From ZC4RG36 sp964652205 (GTDB lineage Bacteria; Chloroflexota; Anaerolineae; Aggregatilineales; Phototrophicaceae), in contig CAZZAO010000001.1 of assembly GCA_964652205.1 (NCBI GenBank), positions 1 through 64,000 on the forward strand: a stretch of 64,000 nucleotides of DNA. Reading direction: 5' to 3'. The translations under genes were made by a program, and so were the position numbers. How positions within the stretch are numbered: position 1 is the stretch's first letter; each line of letters begins with the position of its first letter. Below, piece after piece: positions 43,718 through 52,601 of the stretch. A model generated the notes under the pieces. That model searched no databases, was not told the DNA's origin, and saw only the letters and a program-made list of their open reading frames with translations.

Positions 43718-43845
43718 CGACTGGCCCCCGCCGCTGTTCCTGTTCCGGCGCAAGGACGGTTGATTTCTGCGGATTATGGTGTAAGTTCGGAAGCATGTGA
43801 ATCGTCTGTAGCAAGCACAATCGGGGTCACAGGGAGATCAGGGAC

Positions 43846-44049
43846 ATGAACGAAAAGACATTTCAAGTTCCAGCCATTGGCTGCGCTGGCTGCGTCCGCA
43901 CGATCAAGAACGAGTTGACCGGGCTGGCGGGCGTTCGGCAGGTCGATGCCGACGTCGATACTAAAATCGTCACCGTCGAGTGGGATGAACCGGCCTCGTG
44001 GGAAGCGATTCGCAAGACGCTGACCGAGATTGAGTATCCGCCAGCCTAG
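43846..44049 (+). CDS. Heavy-metal-associated (HMA) domain protein
   Basis: A 67-residue stand-alone HMA domain with IGCAGC (C13 and C16) in the first loop, where CopZ-type proteins have MxCxxC. Here GCAGC keeps the CxxC spacing, so it could bind Cu(I) or Zn(II). The start has GGGAGATCAGGG ahead of the ATG. No copper ATPase or regulator is adjacent, so it may be a chaperone for a distant transporter. The residue before the first Cys is Gly rather than Thr/Met-x. Confidence 0.82.
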   Translation: MNEKTFQVPAIGCAGCVRTIKNELTGLAGVRQVDADVDTKIVTVEWDEPASWEAIRKTLTEIEYPPA

Positions 44050-44231
44050 TCTGCCGCCGGATGAGCGATCAGCCGCACCTCGCGTCCATGAAGGCGCGGG
44101 GTGTTTTATTTCCTGTTCTTAATAAGGGTTCGGTGGCTGCTTGTCGAACTGCCGATCTGTCCGCACAATAGAAGGCAGACGACGCCGCTTGCGCGTCCCT
44201 TTTGATCTCATGGCAGCTAACGAGGAATCAC

Positions 44232-45383
44232 ATGCCTTTTGAAACCGGGGAAGCTCTGAAGAAGCATTTTCTCTTGAATCCCGAAGTTGTTTTTCTCAAC
44301 CACGGCTCGTTCGGGGCCTGCCCTGAGCCGGTGTTTCAGGCCTATCAGGAGTGGCAGCGCGAACTGGAATGGCAGCCGGTCGAGTTTCTCGGTCGGAAAC
44401 AGGACGCGCTGATGAACGAGGCGCGTGAGGCGCTGGCGGATTACGTCGGCTCCGACCTCGATGATCTGGTGTTCGTGCCGAACGCGACAGCGGGAGTCAA
44501 TATCGTCGCGCGCGGCCTGGCGTCGATTCTTGAGCCAGACGACGAAATCCTGACGACCAACCACGAGTACGGGGCGTGCAGTAACGCCTGGACATATGTC
44601 TGCGGTCAGACCGGCGCGCACTATCTCCAGCAGCCGATTCCGCTGCCGATGACCACCAGCGAAGCTTTCGTCGAGCAGTTCTGGGCTGGCGTGACGCCGA
44701 AAACGAAGGTCATTTACCTGAGCCATATCACCTCGCCGACGGCGCTGATTTTCCCGATTGAAGCCGTCATCCGCCGCGCGCGTGAAGCTGGAATTATCAC
44801 CGTTATCGACGGCGCGCACGCGCCGGGGCAGATTCCGCTCGACCTGCGCGCCATCGACGCTGATTTCTACACCGGCAACTGCCACAAGTGGATGTGTACG
44901 CCCAAAGGTTCGGCCTTCCTCTATACCCGGCGCGAGTATCACCATCTGCTGATGCCGCTCATTATTAGCTGGGGCTGCACGCCCGGCTCGACCTATGTTC
45001 AGCGGCTTCAGGCGCAGGGGACGCGCGACCTCGCCGCCTTTCTGGCTGTACCTGCGGCGATCAAATTCTTCGAGGAGTATCGCTGGGACGAGGTACGCGC
45101 TTACAGCCACAATCTGATCCTCGAAGCGCGGGCGCGGCTGGCCGACCTGACCGGACTGGAGCCAATTGCATCTGACCCTGACCTGTGGCACAGCCAGTTG
45201 GTCATGGCGCGGCTGCCGCCCTGCGACCTCGCCGCGCTCAAGACGGCGCTCTACGACGACTATCACATCGAAATTCCGATGATCGACTGGAACGGTCAGC
45301 AGGGGCTGCGCGTCTCAATTCAGGGCTACAACACGCCCGCCGACGTCGATGCGCTGGTCAGCGCGCTCGCGCAGTTGTTATAA
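44232..45383 (+). CDS. Class V aminotransferase (isopenicillin-N epimerase-like)
   Basis: A PLP enzyme of 383 residues. FLNHGSFGACPEPV near residue 22 is typical of the isopenicillin-N epimerase/cysteine desulfurase-like group. VIDGAHAPGQIPLDL near residue 201 holds the cofactor aspartate, and YTGNCHKWMCTPKGSAFLY holds the Schiff-base lysine (HKW). It may act on an amino acid as an epimerase, desulfurase or lyase. ATG at 44232 with GAGGA six bases earlier is used. The stop overlaps the convergent GGDEF-EAL gene by 6 bases. Confidence 0.85.
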   Translation: MPFETGEALKKHFLLNPEVVFLNHGSFGACPEPVFQAYQEWQRELEWQPVEFLGRKQDALMNEAREALADYVGSDLDDLVFVPNATAGVNIVARGLASILEPDDEILTTNHEYGACSNAWTYVCGQTGAHYLQQPIPLPMTTSEAFVEQFWAGVTPKTKVIYLSHITSPTALIFPIEAVIRRAREAGIITVIDGAHAPGQIPLDLRAIDADFYTGNCHKWMCTPKGSAFLYTRREYHHLLMPLIISWGCTPGSTYVQRLQAQGTRDLAAFLAVPAAIKFFEEYRWDEVRAYSHNLILEARARLADLTGLEPIASDPDLWHSQLVMARLPPCDLAALKTALYDDYHIEIPMIDWNGQQGLRVSIQGYNTPADVDALVSALAQLL

Positions 45384-48263
45384 GGCGTTGATTTCGATCA
45401 GCTTCGCCTCAAGCTGATCGGCGGGGAGCGGTCGGCTGATGAAGTAACCCTGCGCGATGTCGACGCCGATTTCGCGCAGCAGCGCCATCTGCTGCTCAGT
45501 TTCAACGCCTTCAGCGACCACTTTCAGGCGCAGGGTGTGGGCCATGTTGGTGATCGCGCCCATGATGGCCGAATCTCGGGCGGTGGCGGCGCTGCTGTCG
45601 CTGATCTTCATCATGAACGAGCGGTCAATCTTGAGCTTGCTGATCGGCAGTTCGTGAAGGTAGCTCAGGTTTGAGTAGCCGGTGCCGAAATCGTCAATCG
45701 CCAGTTGCAGGTCGAGCGCGCGCAGCCTGACAAGCTGGCGTCTGGCGATTTCGGTATCGTGCATGACCGCGCTTTCCGTGATTTCCAGCTCAAGCAGGCG
45801 CGGCGGCAGCCCGATGGTTTCGAGCACGTGGGCGACGTCGTCAGCGTAGTCGTCGCGCTGGAGTTCCAGCGTCGCGGCGTTGACGCTGATATAGAGCGAT
45901 TTGCCGCCCGTGTGCCAGAGTTTCGCCTGTCGGCAGGCTTCTTCCAGCACCCAACGACCAATCGGGATAATCAGCCCGGTTTCTTCGGCCATCGGGATGA
46001 AGTCGCCGGGCGGGATCATGCCGCGTTCGTGGTGATTCCAGCGCAGCAGCGCCTCGACGCCGACGACCCGGTTGTCCGACAGGCGGTACTGCGGCTGGTA
46101 GTGAAGCACAAATTCGCCGCGTCCGATGGCCGCGCGCAGGTCGGTTTCCAGCTTGAGCCGCTCCGGTGTTTCGGTCACGGGTGCTGCCGTCGCCGGAGAT
46201 AGCGTCAGGGTGTTTCGCCCCTGGGTCTTGGAAAGATAGAGCGCCTGATCGGCCTTCCTGAGCAGCGTCTCGACGTCCTCGCCGTCGCGCGGGAAGAAGC
46301 TGATGCCGACGCTGGTCGTCACGATGGGATAATGCCCGTCCAGACGAATCGGCTCATTCAGCCGGGCGATCATTTTCTCGGCGACCTCGATGGCGGGCTG
46401 AGTGTCGGCCAGCGCGGGCAGCAGCACCGCGAATTCATCACCGCCGATGCGGGCGACAGTGGCACTGTCGTCGACACACTGGCGGAGCCGGGCGGCCACT
46501 TTCATCAGCAGGCGGTCGCCTGCGGCATGGCCGAGCGTATCGTTGATGAGCTTGAAACGATCCAGATCGACGTACAGCAGCCCGACGATTTGCCCGGACT
46601 CACGCGCGGCAGCCACGCTGCTGCTCAACTCATCCTCGAAATGCTGGCGCGTGCTCAGGCCGGTCAGGTAGTCGTGCCTGGCCTGATAGGCAAGCTGCGC
46701 GTAGAGGCTTTGCAGCTCCGCCAGCCGGGTCGTCGAAACGTCATACAGATTGGAATTAGCGATAGCGGCGGCGGCGCGAGCGGCGATCAGCTTGACGAAC
46801 TCGAATAACTCGGCAGTGAAGAGACCCGGCCTGCGCGTTTCAAGGTTGAGGATGCCGACGACTTTCCGACCGGAGATGAGCGGGATAATCATCCGCGCTT
46901 CGGCGGTGCTGAGTTCGCCGGTATCGCCGGTCATTTTGTCTCTGACGATTCGTTCAGGGCTGGAATCATGAATGACGCGCTCCAGCACGCCCGAACGGAT
47001 ACCGATCAGCTCATTTTCCTGATACTGGCCGATGACCTGAACCTGCCGGAGATTGGCTTCTTCGACCAGTCCGATGAAACCCTGATCGGCGCTGCTGACG
47101 CGGACGGCAGCATCGAGCGAAACCGCCAGTACGAAGCCAATATCGAGCCGGGCGCTCAACTCGGCGTCGATTCGTCGGAGCAGTTCGAACTGGTCGAGGC
47201 GCGTCTTTAGCTCGTTTTCTGTTCCCCTCAACAGCGTGATGTCGTGCAGGGCAGCCGCGCGGACGGTGCGCTCGCCGATCTGCAATTCGCGGGTCTGAAT
47301 CTGCAATGGAAAGCGGCTGCCATCCTTGCGCAGCCCGATCACTTCGTAGGCGCCCTGAACGGCGACCGCGCGATTACTGATGACAACCGTCCGCGATTCC
47401 GGCGCGATCAGGTCGGTCGTCTGCCTCCCGATCAGGTCGGAAACCTGATATCCGAACAGACGCGCGCCAGTTTCGTTGCTGTCGAAGATCACATTGTTTT
47501 CGGCGAACATGATGCCTTCAAAGCCCGCTTCGGCGAGCTTGTGAAAGCGGTCTTCGCTTTCACGCAGGGCTGCTTCGGCGCGCGCGCGCGCCTCGATTTC
47601 CTGCATGAGCTGCTCAGTCTCGCGCCGCAGCAGTCGGCTCATCGGTCGAGCGATCAGCATCAGCGCGGCCAGAAAGGCCCCGCTGGTGACGATCAGCTCG
47701 ATAAAGCGAATCCGGTTGAGGGCTTGATTGCTTTCCTGTAGCGATTCGCCCACGGCCCGATCAAGCAGGGTCAACAGGCTTCCCGCCGCCGCATCGGTGA
47801 TATAACGCAGGTGCGAGTCGGCGGACGAGAGCGCGCTGTCAGGCAGGCTGGCGAAGGCGGTAGCTTCGTCCAGATAGCGCCGGATGTTCTCGTCCAGATT
47901 GGCGGGCGGCTGGAAGTAAAGCTGCTGTAACGCTGGAGCAAGAGTCCCCGGCGGCCCTGGCTCGACTCGGCCATGAATCAGGTTGTCATGGGCGGCGCGC
48001 ATCTCAGCGATCATGTCAAGCATCCCGGCGCGGTAGACTGCTGCTGCGGAATGGTCTTTATTTTGTAAAGTGAGCTGCCCGTAAAGGGCGATGCGCTGTG
48101 CCAGCATCCGCTGTCGCCCGCTGAGGTCAATCACGCTGGAATTCATCGACTGCTGCGCGATTGAATCGCTCAGGACGATAAAGGCAGTGATGCTGGCGAT
48201 GCCGATCAGGATCAGCAGAACGAGGTAAAAGCGGCGAAAGCGTTGAGTTCTTGGCGCTGACAT
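45378..48263 (-). CDS. Membrane GGDEF-EAL c-di-GMP enzyme with PAS and GAF domains
   Basis: A 961-residue signalling protein. A membrane helix (about 14-34) is followed by an extracellular helical PilJ/NIT-like domain with DLSGRQRMLAQRIALYG. A second helix (about 195-215) leads to PAS (about 245-360), GAF (about 385-520), GGDEF (IGGDEF near residue 620) and EAL (GVEALLRW, then LEITES, IDDFGTGYSNLSYL, VVAEGVETEQ). Both enzyme motifs are intact, so it may both make and break c-di-GMP; no RxxD inhibition site is visible. Tail gene of the menaquinone cluster, 38 bases after menE. The ATG at 48263 is preferred to an upstream TTG. Confidence 0.9.
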   Translation of the reverse strand: MSAPRTQRFRRFYLVLLILIGIASITAFIVLSDSIAQQSMNSSVIDLSGRQRMLAQRIALYGQLTLQNKDHSAAAVYRAGMLDMIAEMRAAHDNLIHGRVEPGPPGTLAPALQQLYFQPPANLDENIRRYLDEATAFASLPDSALSSADSHLRYITDAAAGSLLTLLDRAVGESLQESNQALNRIRFIELIVTSGAFLAALMLIARPMSRLLRRETEQLMQEIEARARAEAALRESEDRFHKLAEAGFEGIMFAENNVIFDSNETGARLFGYQVSDLIGRQTTDLIAPESRTVVISNRAVAVQGAYEVIGLRKDGSRFPLQIQTRELQIGERTVRAAALHDITLLRGTENELKTRLDQFELLRRIDAELSARLDIGFVLAVSLDAAVRVSSADQGFIGLVEEANLRQVQVIGQYQENELIGIRSGVLERVIHDSSPERIVRDKMTGDTGELSTAEARMIIPLISGRKVVGILNLETRRPGLFTAELFEFVKLIAARAAAAIANSNLYDVSTTRLAELQSLYAQLAYQARHDYLTGLSTRQHFEDELSSSVAAARESGQIVGLLYVDLDRFKLINDTLGHAAGDRLLMKVAARLRQCVDDSATVARIGGDEFAVLLPALADTQPAIEVAEKMIARLNEPIRLDGHYPIVTTSVGISFFPRDGEDVETLLRKADQALYLSKTQGRNTLTLSPATAAPVTETPERLKLETDLRAAIGRGEFVLHYQPQYRLSDNRVVGVEALLRWNHHERGMIPPGDFIPMAEETGLIIPIGRWVLEEACRQAKLWHTGGKSLYISVNAATLELQRDDYADDVAHVLETIGLPPRLLELEITESAVMHDTEIARRQLVRLRALDLQLAIDDFGTGYSNLSYLHELPISKLKIDRSFMMKISDSSAATARDSAIMGAITNMAHTLRLKVVAEGVETEQQMALLREIGVDIAQGYFISRPLPADQLEAKLIEINAL
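45396..45419. terminator. Perfect 9-bp hairpin at convergent gene ends
   Basis: GATCAGCTT (45396-45404), loop CGCCTC, AAGCTGATC (45411-45419). It begins 13 bases after the aminotransferase stop, inside the 3' coding end of the opposite gene. Stop codons of the two genes overlap, so this could be the only stem available to end the plus-strand transcript. No T-run. Confidence 0.4.
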
Positions 48264-48301
48264 GCCCACGCGCAATCTGGTGGCTGACGATCAGATGACT
48301 T

Positions 48302-49741
48302 TCATGATAGTCGAGCAATCACGGATTGACGATGAACTTTTCCAGAAGCCGTTTGCGGCAGGCTGTCGAAGAAGCGGATGAGGCGCGGAACCTTATATCC
48401 GGCCAGCCGCGCCCGCGCGTAGGTCAGCAGCGCGCTGGCATCAGGCGCGGCTCCAGCGCGGGGAACGATAGCCGCTGCCACCTGCTGTCCCCATTCCTCG
48501 CTCGGCAGGCCGACGACGCAGACGTCGGCAACGTCGGGATATCCGCGCAGCACGGCCTCGACCTCGGCAGGGTAGACGTTCTCGCCGCCGCTGACGATCA
48601 GATCGCTGCGCCGCTGGACGATCCACAGGTCGCCGTCGGCGTCGAAATAGCCGATGTCGCCCGTGTGGATTGTGCCATTTGTCGGCGGCTGGTCGAGGTA
48701 GCCAGTCATGACGGTCGGCCCGCGGACGACCACTTCGCCATAGCCACCCGTCGGTACGTCGGCTCCGCGTTCATCGACCACCCGCGCTGAAGTGAACGTC
48801 AGCGGCTTGCCGACGCAGCCCGGTTTGAGCGGCGTCATGTTCGGCTGGAGCGTGGCGACCTGCGAACAGGCTTCGGTCAGCCCGTAGCTGGTCGCCAGCG
48901 GGATTCCAGCCGCCGCGCAGCGCTCGACCAGCAGGGGCGTGGCTGCCGCGCCGCCCAGCAAAATGAGCCGCAGCGCGGGCGGCATCGGCCTGTTCGGGTA
49001 AGCGTCGAGCAGGCGATAGAGCGTTGTCGGCACGAGGGATACCAGCGTGACGCCCTGCGTCTGAATCGCGTCGTGGACTGCCGCCGCGTCGAAGCCCGAA
49101 TGCAGGACAACGGTTGTGCCGTAGAGAGCGCAGCGCAGCACAATCGCCTGCCCGCCGACGTGATACAGCGGCATACACAGCAGCCAGCGATCTTCCGGCA
49201 GCGTGCCGAGCCGGAAGGCAGACGCTGTTGCGCTCCAGAACTGGTTGCCGAACGTCAGCATCGCGCCTTTCGGCCTGCCGGTCGTCCCGGATGTGAAGAC
49301 AATCGACTGCACGGCATCGAGGTCGATTGTGCCGCTCAGAAATTCGTCGGCGCTGCCAGAAGCCAGCGAATCTGCGGGGATGAGGTCAAGCGCTTCGAGC
49401 TTGAGCGCCTGTGCCGCCAGCCGTGTCTCGTCGGCATCAATCAGGTGCGAGCAGCCCGCTTTCTCGACCTGCCAGCGGATTTCCTCGCCCGTCAATCGCG
49501 TGTTGAGCAGCACCAGTGTCGCGCCGAGCCGTGCCAGCGCGTGAATGGCAAAGACATATTCGGCACGATTCGGCATCAGCACGGCGACGCGCGAGTCGCG
49601 CCCGACGCCGCGACCAGCCAGCACAGCGCAGGTCTGCGCGACCTGCGCGTTCAGCGCGCGGTACGTCCACTGTCGCGCGTCGGCGATGAGCGCGAGGCCG
49701 TCCGGTCGCGCCTGCGCCGCTGCCGCTAACCAGTCGATCAT
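48302..49741 (-). CDS. menE: o-Succinylbenzoate-CoA ligase
   Basis: An adenylate-forming enzyme that activates o-succinylbenzoate to its CoA ester in menaquinone synthesis. The AMP-binding motif IVFTSGTTGRPKGAML is near residue 146, YGLTEACSQVA near residue 288, GDIGYFDADGDLWIVQRRSDLIVSGGENVYP near 365, and PQTASGKVHRQ near the end. 479 residues is normal. It follows menB with a 49-base gap, in the minus-strand cluster. A general acyl-CoA ligase is possible by sequence alone, but the position next to menF, menD and menB settles it. Confidence 0.9.
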   Translation of the reverse strand: MIDWLAAAAQARPDGLALIADARQWTYRALNAQVAQTCAVLAGRGVGRDSRVAVLMPNRAEYVFAIHALARLGATLVLLNTRLTGEEIRWQVEKAGCSHLIDADETRLAAQALKLEALDLIPADSLASGSADEFLSGTIDLDAVQSIVFTSGTTGRPKGAMLTFGNQFWSATASAFRLGTLPEDRWLLCMPLYHVGGQAIVLRCALYGTTVVLHSGFDAAAVHDAIQTQGVTLVSLVPTTLYRLLDAYPNRPMPPALRLILLGGAAATPLLVERCAAAGIPLATSYGLTEACSQVATLQPNMTPLKPGCVGKPLTFTSARVVDERGADVPTGGYGEVVVRGPTVMTGYLDQPPTNGTIHTGDIGYFDADGDLWIVQRRSDLIVSGGENVYPAEVEAVLRGYPDVADVCVVGLPSEEWGQQVAAAIVPRAGAAPDASALLTYARARLAGYKVPRLIRFFDSLPQTASGKVHRQSVIARLS

Positions 49742-49791
49742 TCAAACTTACCTGTGTTTCGATAGCGCGGTCACTTAAGACAGAGGGCGCT

Positions 49792-50622
49792 TCATGGACG
49801 CCAGGGATATTTGCGGAAGACGGGTTTGCGCTTCTGCATCCAGGCGTCGCGGCCTTCCTGACCTTCCTCAGTCATGTAGTAGAGCAGCGTGGCGTCACCG
49901 GCAAGCTGCTGCAAGCCCGTCTGTCCATCGACGTCGGCGTTCATCGATGCCTTGAGCAGGCGAATCGCCAGCGGGCTGTGCTGCAAAATTCGCTGCGCCC
50001 AGGCCACGCCTTCTTCTTCTAGCCTGTCGAGCGGGACGACCGTGTTGACCAGCCCCATGTCGAGCGCTTCCTGCGCGTTGTACTGGCGGCACAGATACCA
50101 GATTTCGCGCGCCTTCTTCTGGCCGACGATCCGCGCCAGATAGCTTGACCCGAAGCCGCCGTCGAAGCTGCCGACCTTCGGGCCAGCCTGACCGAAGATG
50201 GCATTGTCGGCGGCAATCGTCAGATCGCAGACGACATGCAGCACGTGACCGCCGCCGACGGCGTAACCGGGAACCAGCGCAATGACCGGCTTGGGAATGG
50301 TGCGGATGACACGCTGAAACTCGAGCACGTTCAAGCGCTCGACGCCGTTCTCGCCCGCATAGCCGGTGTCGCCGCGCACGCTGATGTCGCCGCCGGAGCA
50401 GAAGGCGTACTTGCCGTCTTTGGCCGGGCCGTTGCCGGTGAGCAGAATCACGCCAGTCGCCGGGTCGTTCCAGACGTCGGCGAAGGCTTCCATCATCTCG
50501 TCGATGGTTTCCGGTCGAAAGGCGTTGCGGATTTCTGGCCGGTTGAAGGCGATCCGCGCCATGCCATCAGCCTTGTGAAAGGTGATGTCCTGAAAGGTTT
50601 TGACTTCAATCCAGTCTGTCAA
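49792..50622 (-). CDS. menB: 1,4-dihydroxy-2-naphthoyl-CoA synthase
   Basis: A crotonase-fold enzyme that closes the second ring in menaquinone synthesis. It has the MenB features TGNGPAKDGKYAFCSGGDISVRGD and GYAVGGGHVLHVVCDLTIAAD, FGQAGPKVGSFDGGFGSSYLARIVGQKKAREIWYL, and the ending RKPVFRKYPWRP. 276 residues is typical. The start codon is TTG at 50622, preceded by AAGGAG with an 8-base spacer. It is 185 bases from menD, the gap being filled by a dispersed repeat. Confidence 0.96.
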   Translation of the reverse strand: MTDWIEVKTFQDITFHKADGMARIAFNRPEIRNAFRPETIDEMMEAFADVWNDPATGVILLTGNGPAKDGKYAFCSGGDISVRGDTGYAGENGVERLNVLEFQRVIRTIPKPVIALVPGYAVGGGHVLHVVCDLTIAADNAIFGQAGPKVGSFDGGFGSSYLARIVGQKKAREIWYLCRQYNAQEALDMGLVNTVVPLDRLEEEGVAWAQRILQHSPLAIRLLKASMNADVDGQTGLQQLAGDATLLYYMTEEGQEGRDAWMQKRKPVFRKYPWRP

Positions 50623-50639
50623 TTTGATCGCTCCTTATA

Positions 50640-50850
50640 AACCCGCACCCCCGGCCCCTTCGCGGCCTCGCTTCGCTGCGGCTGTCCCGACGAAACAAAA
50701 ACATTCGGACGCCGCGCCGTCAGAGCGAGGGGAGAAAGGGTCGTGGTACGGGACGATAGACGGTTCTTACAGTCTCGGAACCAGAGGTTGATAGCGACAG
50801 CAAGCCTTCATCCAACTCCCCGGAATGGGAGCGGGGAAGGGGGCGAAGAG
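50640..50850. repeat. GC-rich dispersed repeat between menD and menB
   Basis: CCCGCACCCCCGGCCCCTTCGCGGCC at 50642 and GCGAGGGGAGAAAGGG near 50730 resemble the repeat family seen at 1-104 and 20113-20360. CTCCCCGGAATGGGAGCGGGGAAGGGGG at 50817-50844 is a further piece that also supplies the last codons of menD. Confidence 0.6.
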
Positions 50851-52601
50851 GCGCGCGATAGCGCGTTTTCGATCATCTGCTGACGACGCGCGGCATCGGC
50901 GGCATAATCGCTCGGTACTTCAATCAGGGCAGCGCGGTCACTGGCGAGCGCCTGGGCGAAAGCGGCATCGAAGGCTTCCGGTGTCTGAACCTTCGCGTAG
51001 TCAAGGCCATAAAGCTGCGCGACTGGCGCGAAGTCGAGGCCGTGCGGCGTCAGGAATAACTCGGTAAACGGCGGGTCGAACTTCGCCACTGGCAGCCGCT
51101 CGAAGATGCCGCCGCCGTCGTTGTTGATGACGACGAAGGTTGCCTTCATGCTGCTCCGTTTGACCGCCAGCAGCCCATTCATGTCATGATAAAAGGCGAG
51201 ATCACCCGTGACCAGGACGGTCGGCGCGCCGTCGGCAGCCGAGACACCGAGCGCGCTCGATACCGTGCCGTCGATCCCGCTTGCGCCGCGATTGCAGAAC
51301 ACGCGCAGATTTTTGCGCGTGGGCCGCGCGAACTGGTCGAGATGGCGTACCGGCAGGCTGTTGGCGACGAACAGTTTGCCGTTCTCCGGTAGCAGGTCGG
51401 TCACGCGCGCCAGCACCGCGCCATCGAATAGCGCCGTGTCAGCCGCGCTATCGACCGCTCGCCACGTGGCGGCTTCAGCGTCGAAATACGACTGCTGCCA
51501 GACCGTATCGGGGGCCGGGGGCGAGTCAGCCAGTTGCTCGACCAGGTCATCGCAGACCTGCGCCGGATCGGCCCACAGCAGCGTGTCGGCGCGGTGGTTG
51601 GCGTCCGGCCAGACGCCGTCAGCGCTGACCCAGAGGCAGTCAATCCCGGGAATGTTCAGGAAATCGTCGAGCGCCTGCGAAGTCGGTATCGCGCCGAAAT
51701 GGAGGATGACATCGGGCGGCTCAAGCGCAGGCTTCCCTTGCAGGAAGGTATCGTAGCCGCCGATCACCGGGACGCTGTCATTCGCCGCGCCGAAGCGCGC
51801 GCCGGACAGCGCATCGGCCAGCAGCAGGAATCCGGCAGCCTGTGCCAGCCGCGCGACGGCTTGCGGGAAATCGCCGCCGGGAGAGCGCGGCCCGCAGAAA
51901 ATCATCCCGCGCGAGACGCCGGTTAGAACGGCAGCCAGTGCCGCAATCTGAGCCGCAGTCGGCGTCAGCGTTCCACGGGCTATCGCCGTAAACGGACGAT
52001 GATTGCCGCGCGCTTCACCGCCTGCGCCAGTCGTCACGTCGGTGGGGACGGGCGTTGGTTCGAGCGGCTTGCGAAAGGGAAAATTGAGATGGACTGGCCC
52101 GCGTGGCAGGCCGTCCGCTTTAGCGTAGGCGCGAGCGGCCAGCGTCCGCAGGTTACGCAGCGCCAGCCCCGGCGGGCTGGCTTCCGGCAGCGCGACATCG
52201 ACCGACCAGAGGACGTGATCGCCGAACAGCCTGATCTGATCGACGGTCTGATTGGCGCCGCTCTCGCGGACTTCCGGCGGACGGTCAGCGGTCAGTACCA
52301 GCAGCGGCACAGCGGCGTAACGCGCCTCGGTGACTGCCGGGTGAAAATTGCTGGCCGCCGTGCCGGACGAACACAACAGCGCGACCGGACGGGCGGTCGC
52401 CAGCGCCAGACCGAGCGCGAAAAACGACGCGCTCCGCTCGTCAACATGCGAATAAACCTGAATGTCAGGATGCGCGGCGAAGGCCATCACCAGCGGCGTC
52501 GAGCGCGAGCCGGGCGCAATCGAGACGGCTTTCAGGCCGCAGCGCGCCAGTTCATCGACGAAAAGATCGGCCCAGAGCAGGTTTCGGTTAGGCGGTAACA
52601 T
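50808..52601 (-). CDS. menD: 2-succinyl-5-enolpyruvyl-6-hydroxy-3-cyclohexene-1-carboxylate synthase
   Basis: A thiamine diphosphate enzyme that joins 2-oxoglutarate and isochorismate. The N-terminus MLPPNRNLLWADLFVDELARCG, ISIAPGSRSTPLV and SHVDERSASFFALGLA are MenD signatures, with LVTGDLAFYHDMNGL near residue 465 and VINNDGGGIFERLP as the ThDP site. The start at 52601 (overlapping menF by 14 bases) is supported by GGGGCGAA upstream; ATG at 52622 is possible. The last 13 residues (SSPPSPLPFRGVG) are encoded by a dispersed repeat, so the native C-terminus is probably extended. Confidence 0.95.
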   Translation of the reverse strand: MLPPNRNLLWADLFVDELARCGLKAVSIAPGSRSTPLVMAFAAHPDIQVYSHVDERSASFFALGLALATARPVALLCSSGTAASNFHPAVTEARYAAVPLLVLTADRPPEVRESGANQTVDQIRLFGDHVLWSVDVALPEASPPGLALRNLRTLAARAYAKADGLPRGPVHLNFPFRKPLEPTPVPTDVTTGAGGEARGNHRPFTAIARGTLTPTAAQIAALAAVLTGVSRGMIFCGPRSPGGDFPQAVARLAQAAGFLLLADALSGARFGAANDSVPVIGGYDTFLQGKPALEPPDVILHFGAIPTSQALDDFLNIPGIDCLWVSADGVWPDANHRADTLLWADPAQVCDDLVEQLADSPPAPDTVWQQSYFDAEAATWRAVDSAADTALFDGAVLARVTDLLPENGKLFVANSLPVRHLDQFARPTRKNLRVFCNRGASGIDGTVSSALGVSAADGAPTVLVTGDLAFYHDMNGLLAVKRSSMKATFVVINNDGGGIFERLPVAKFDPPFTELFLTPHGLDFAPVAQLYGLDYAKVQTPEAFDAAFAQALASDRAALIEVPSDYAADAARRQQMIENALSRASSPPSPLPFRGVG

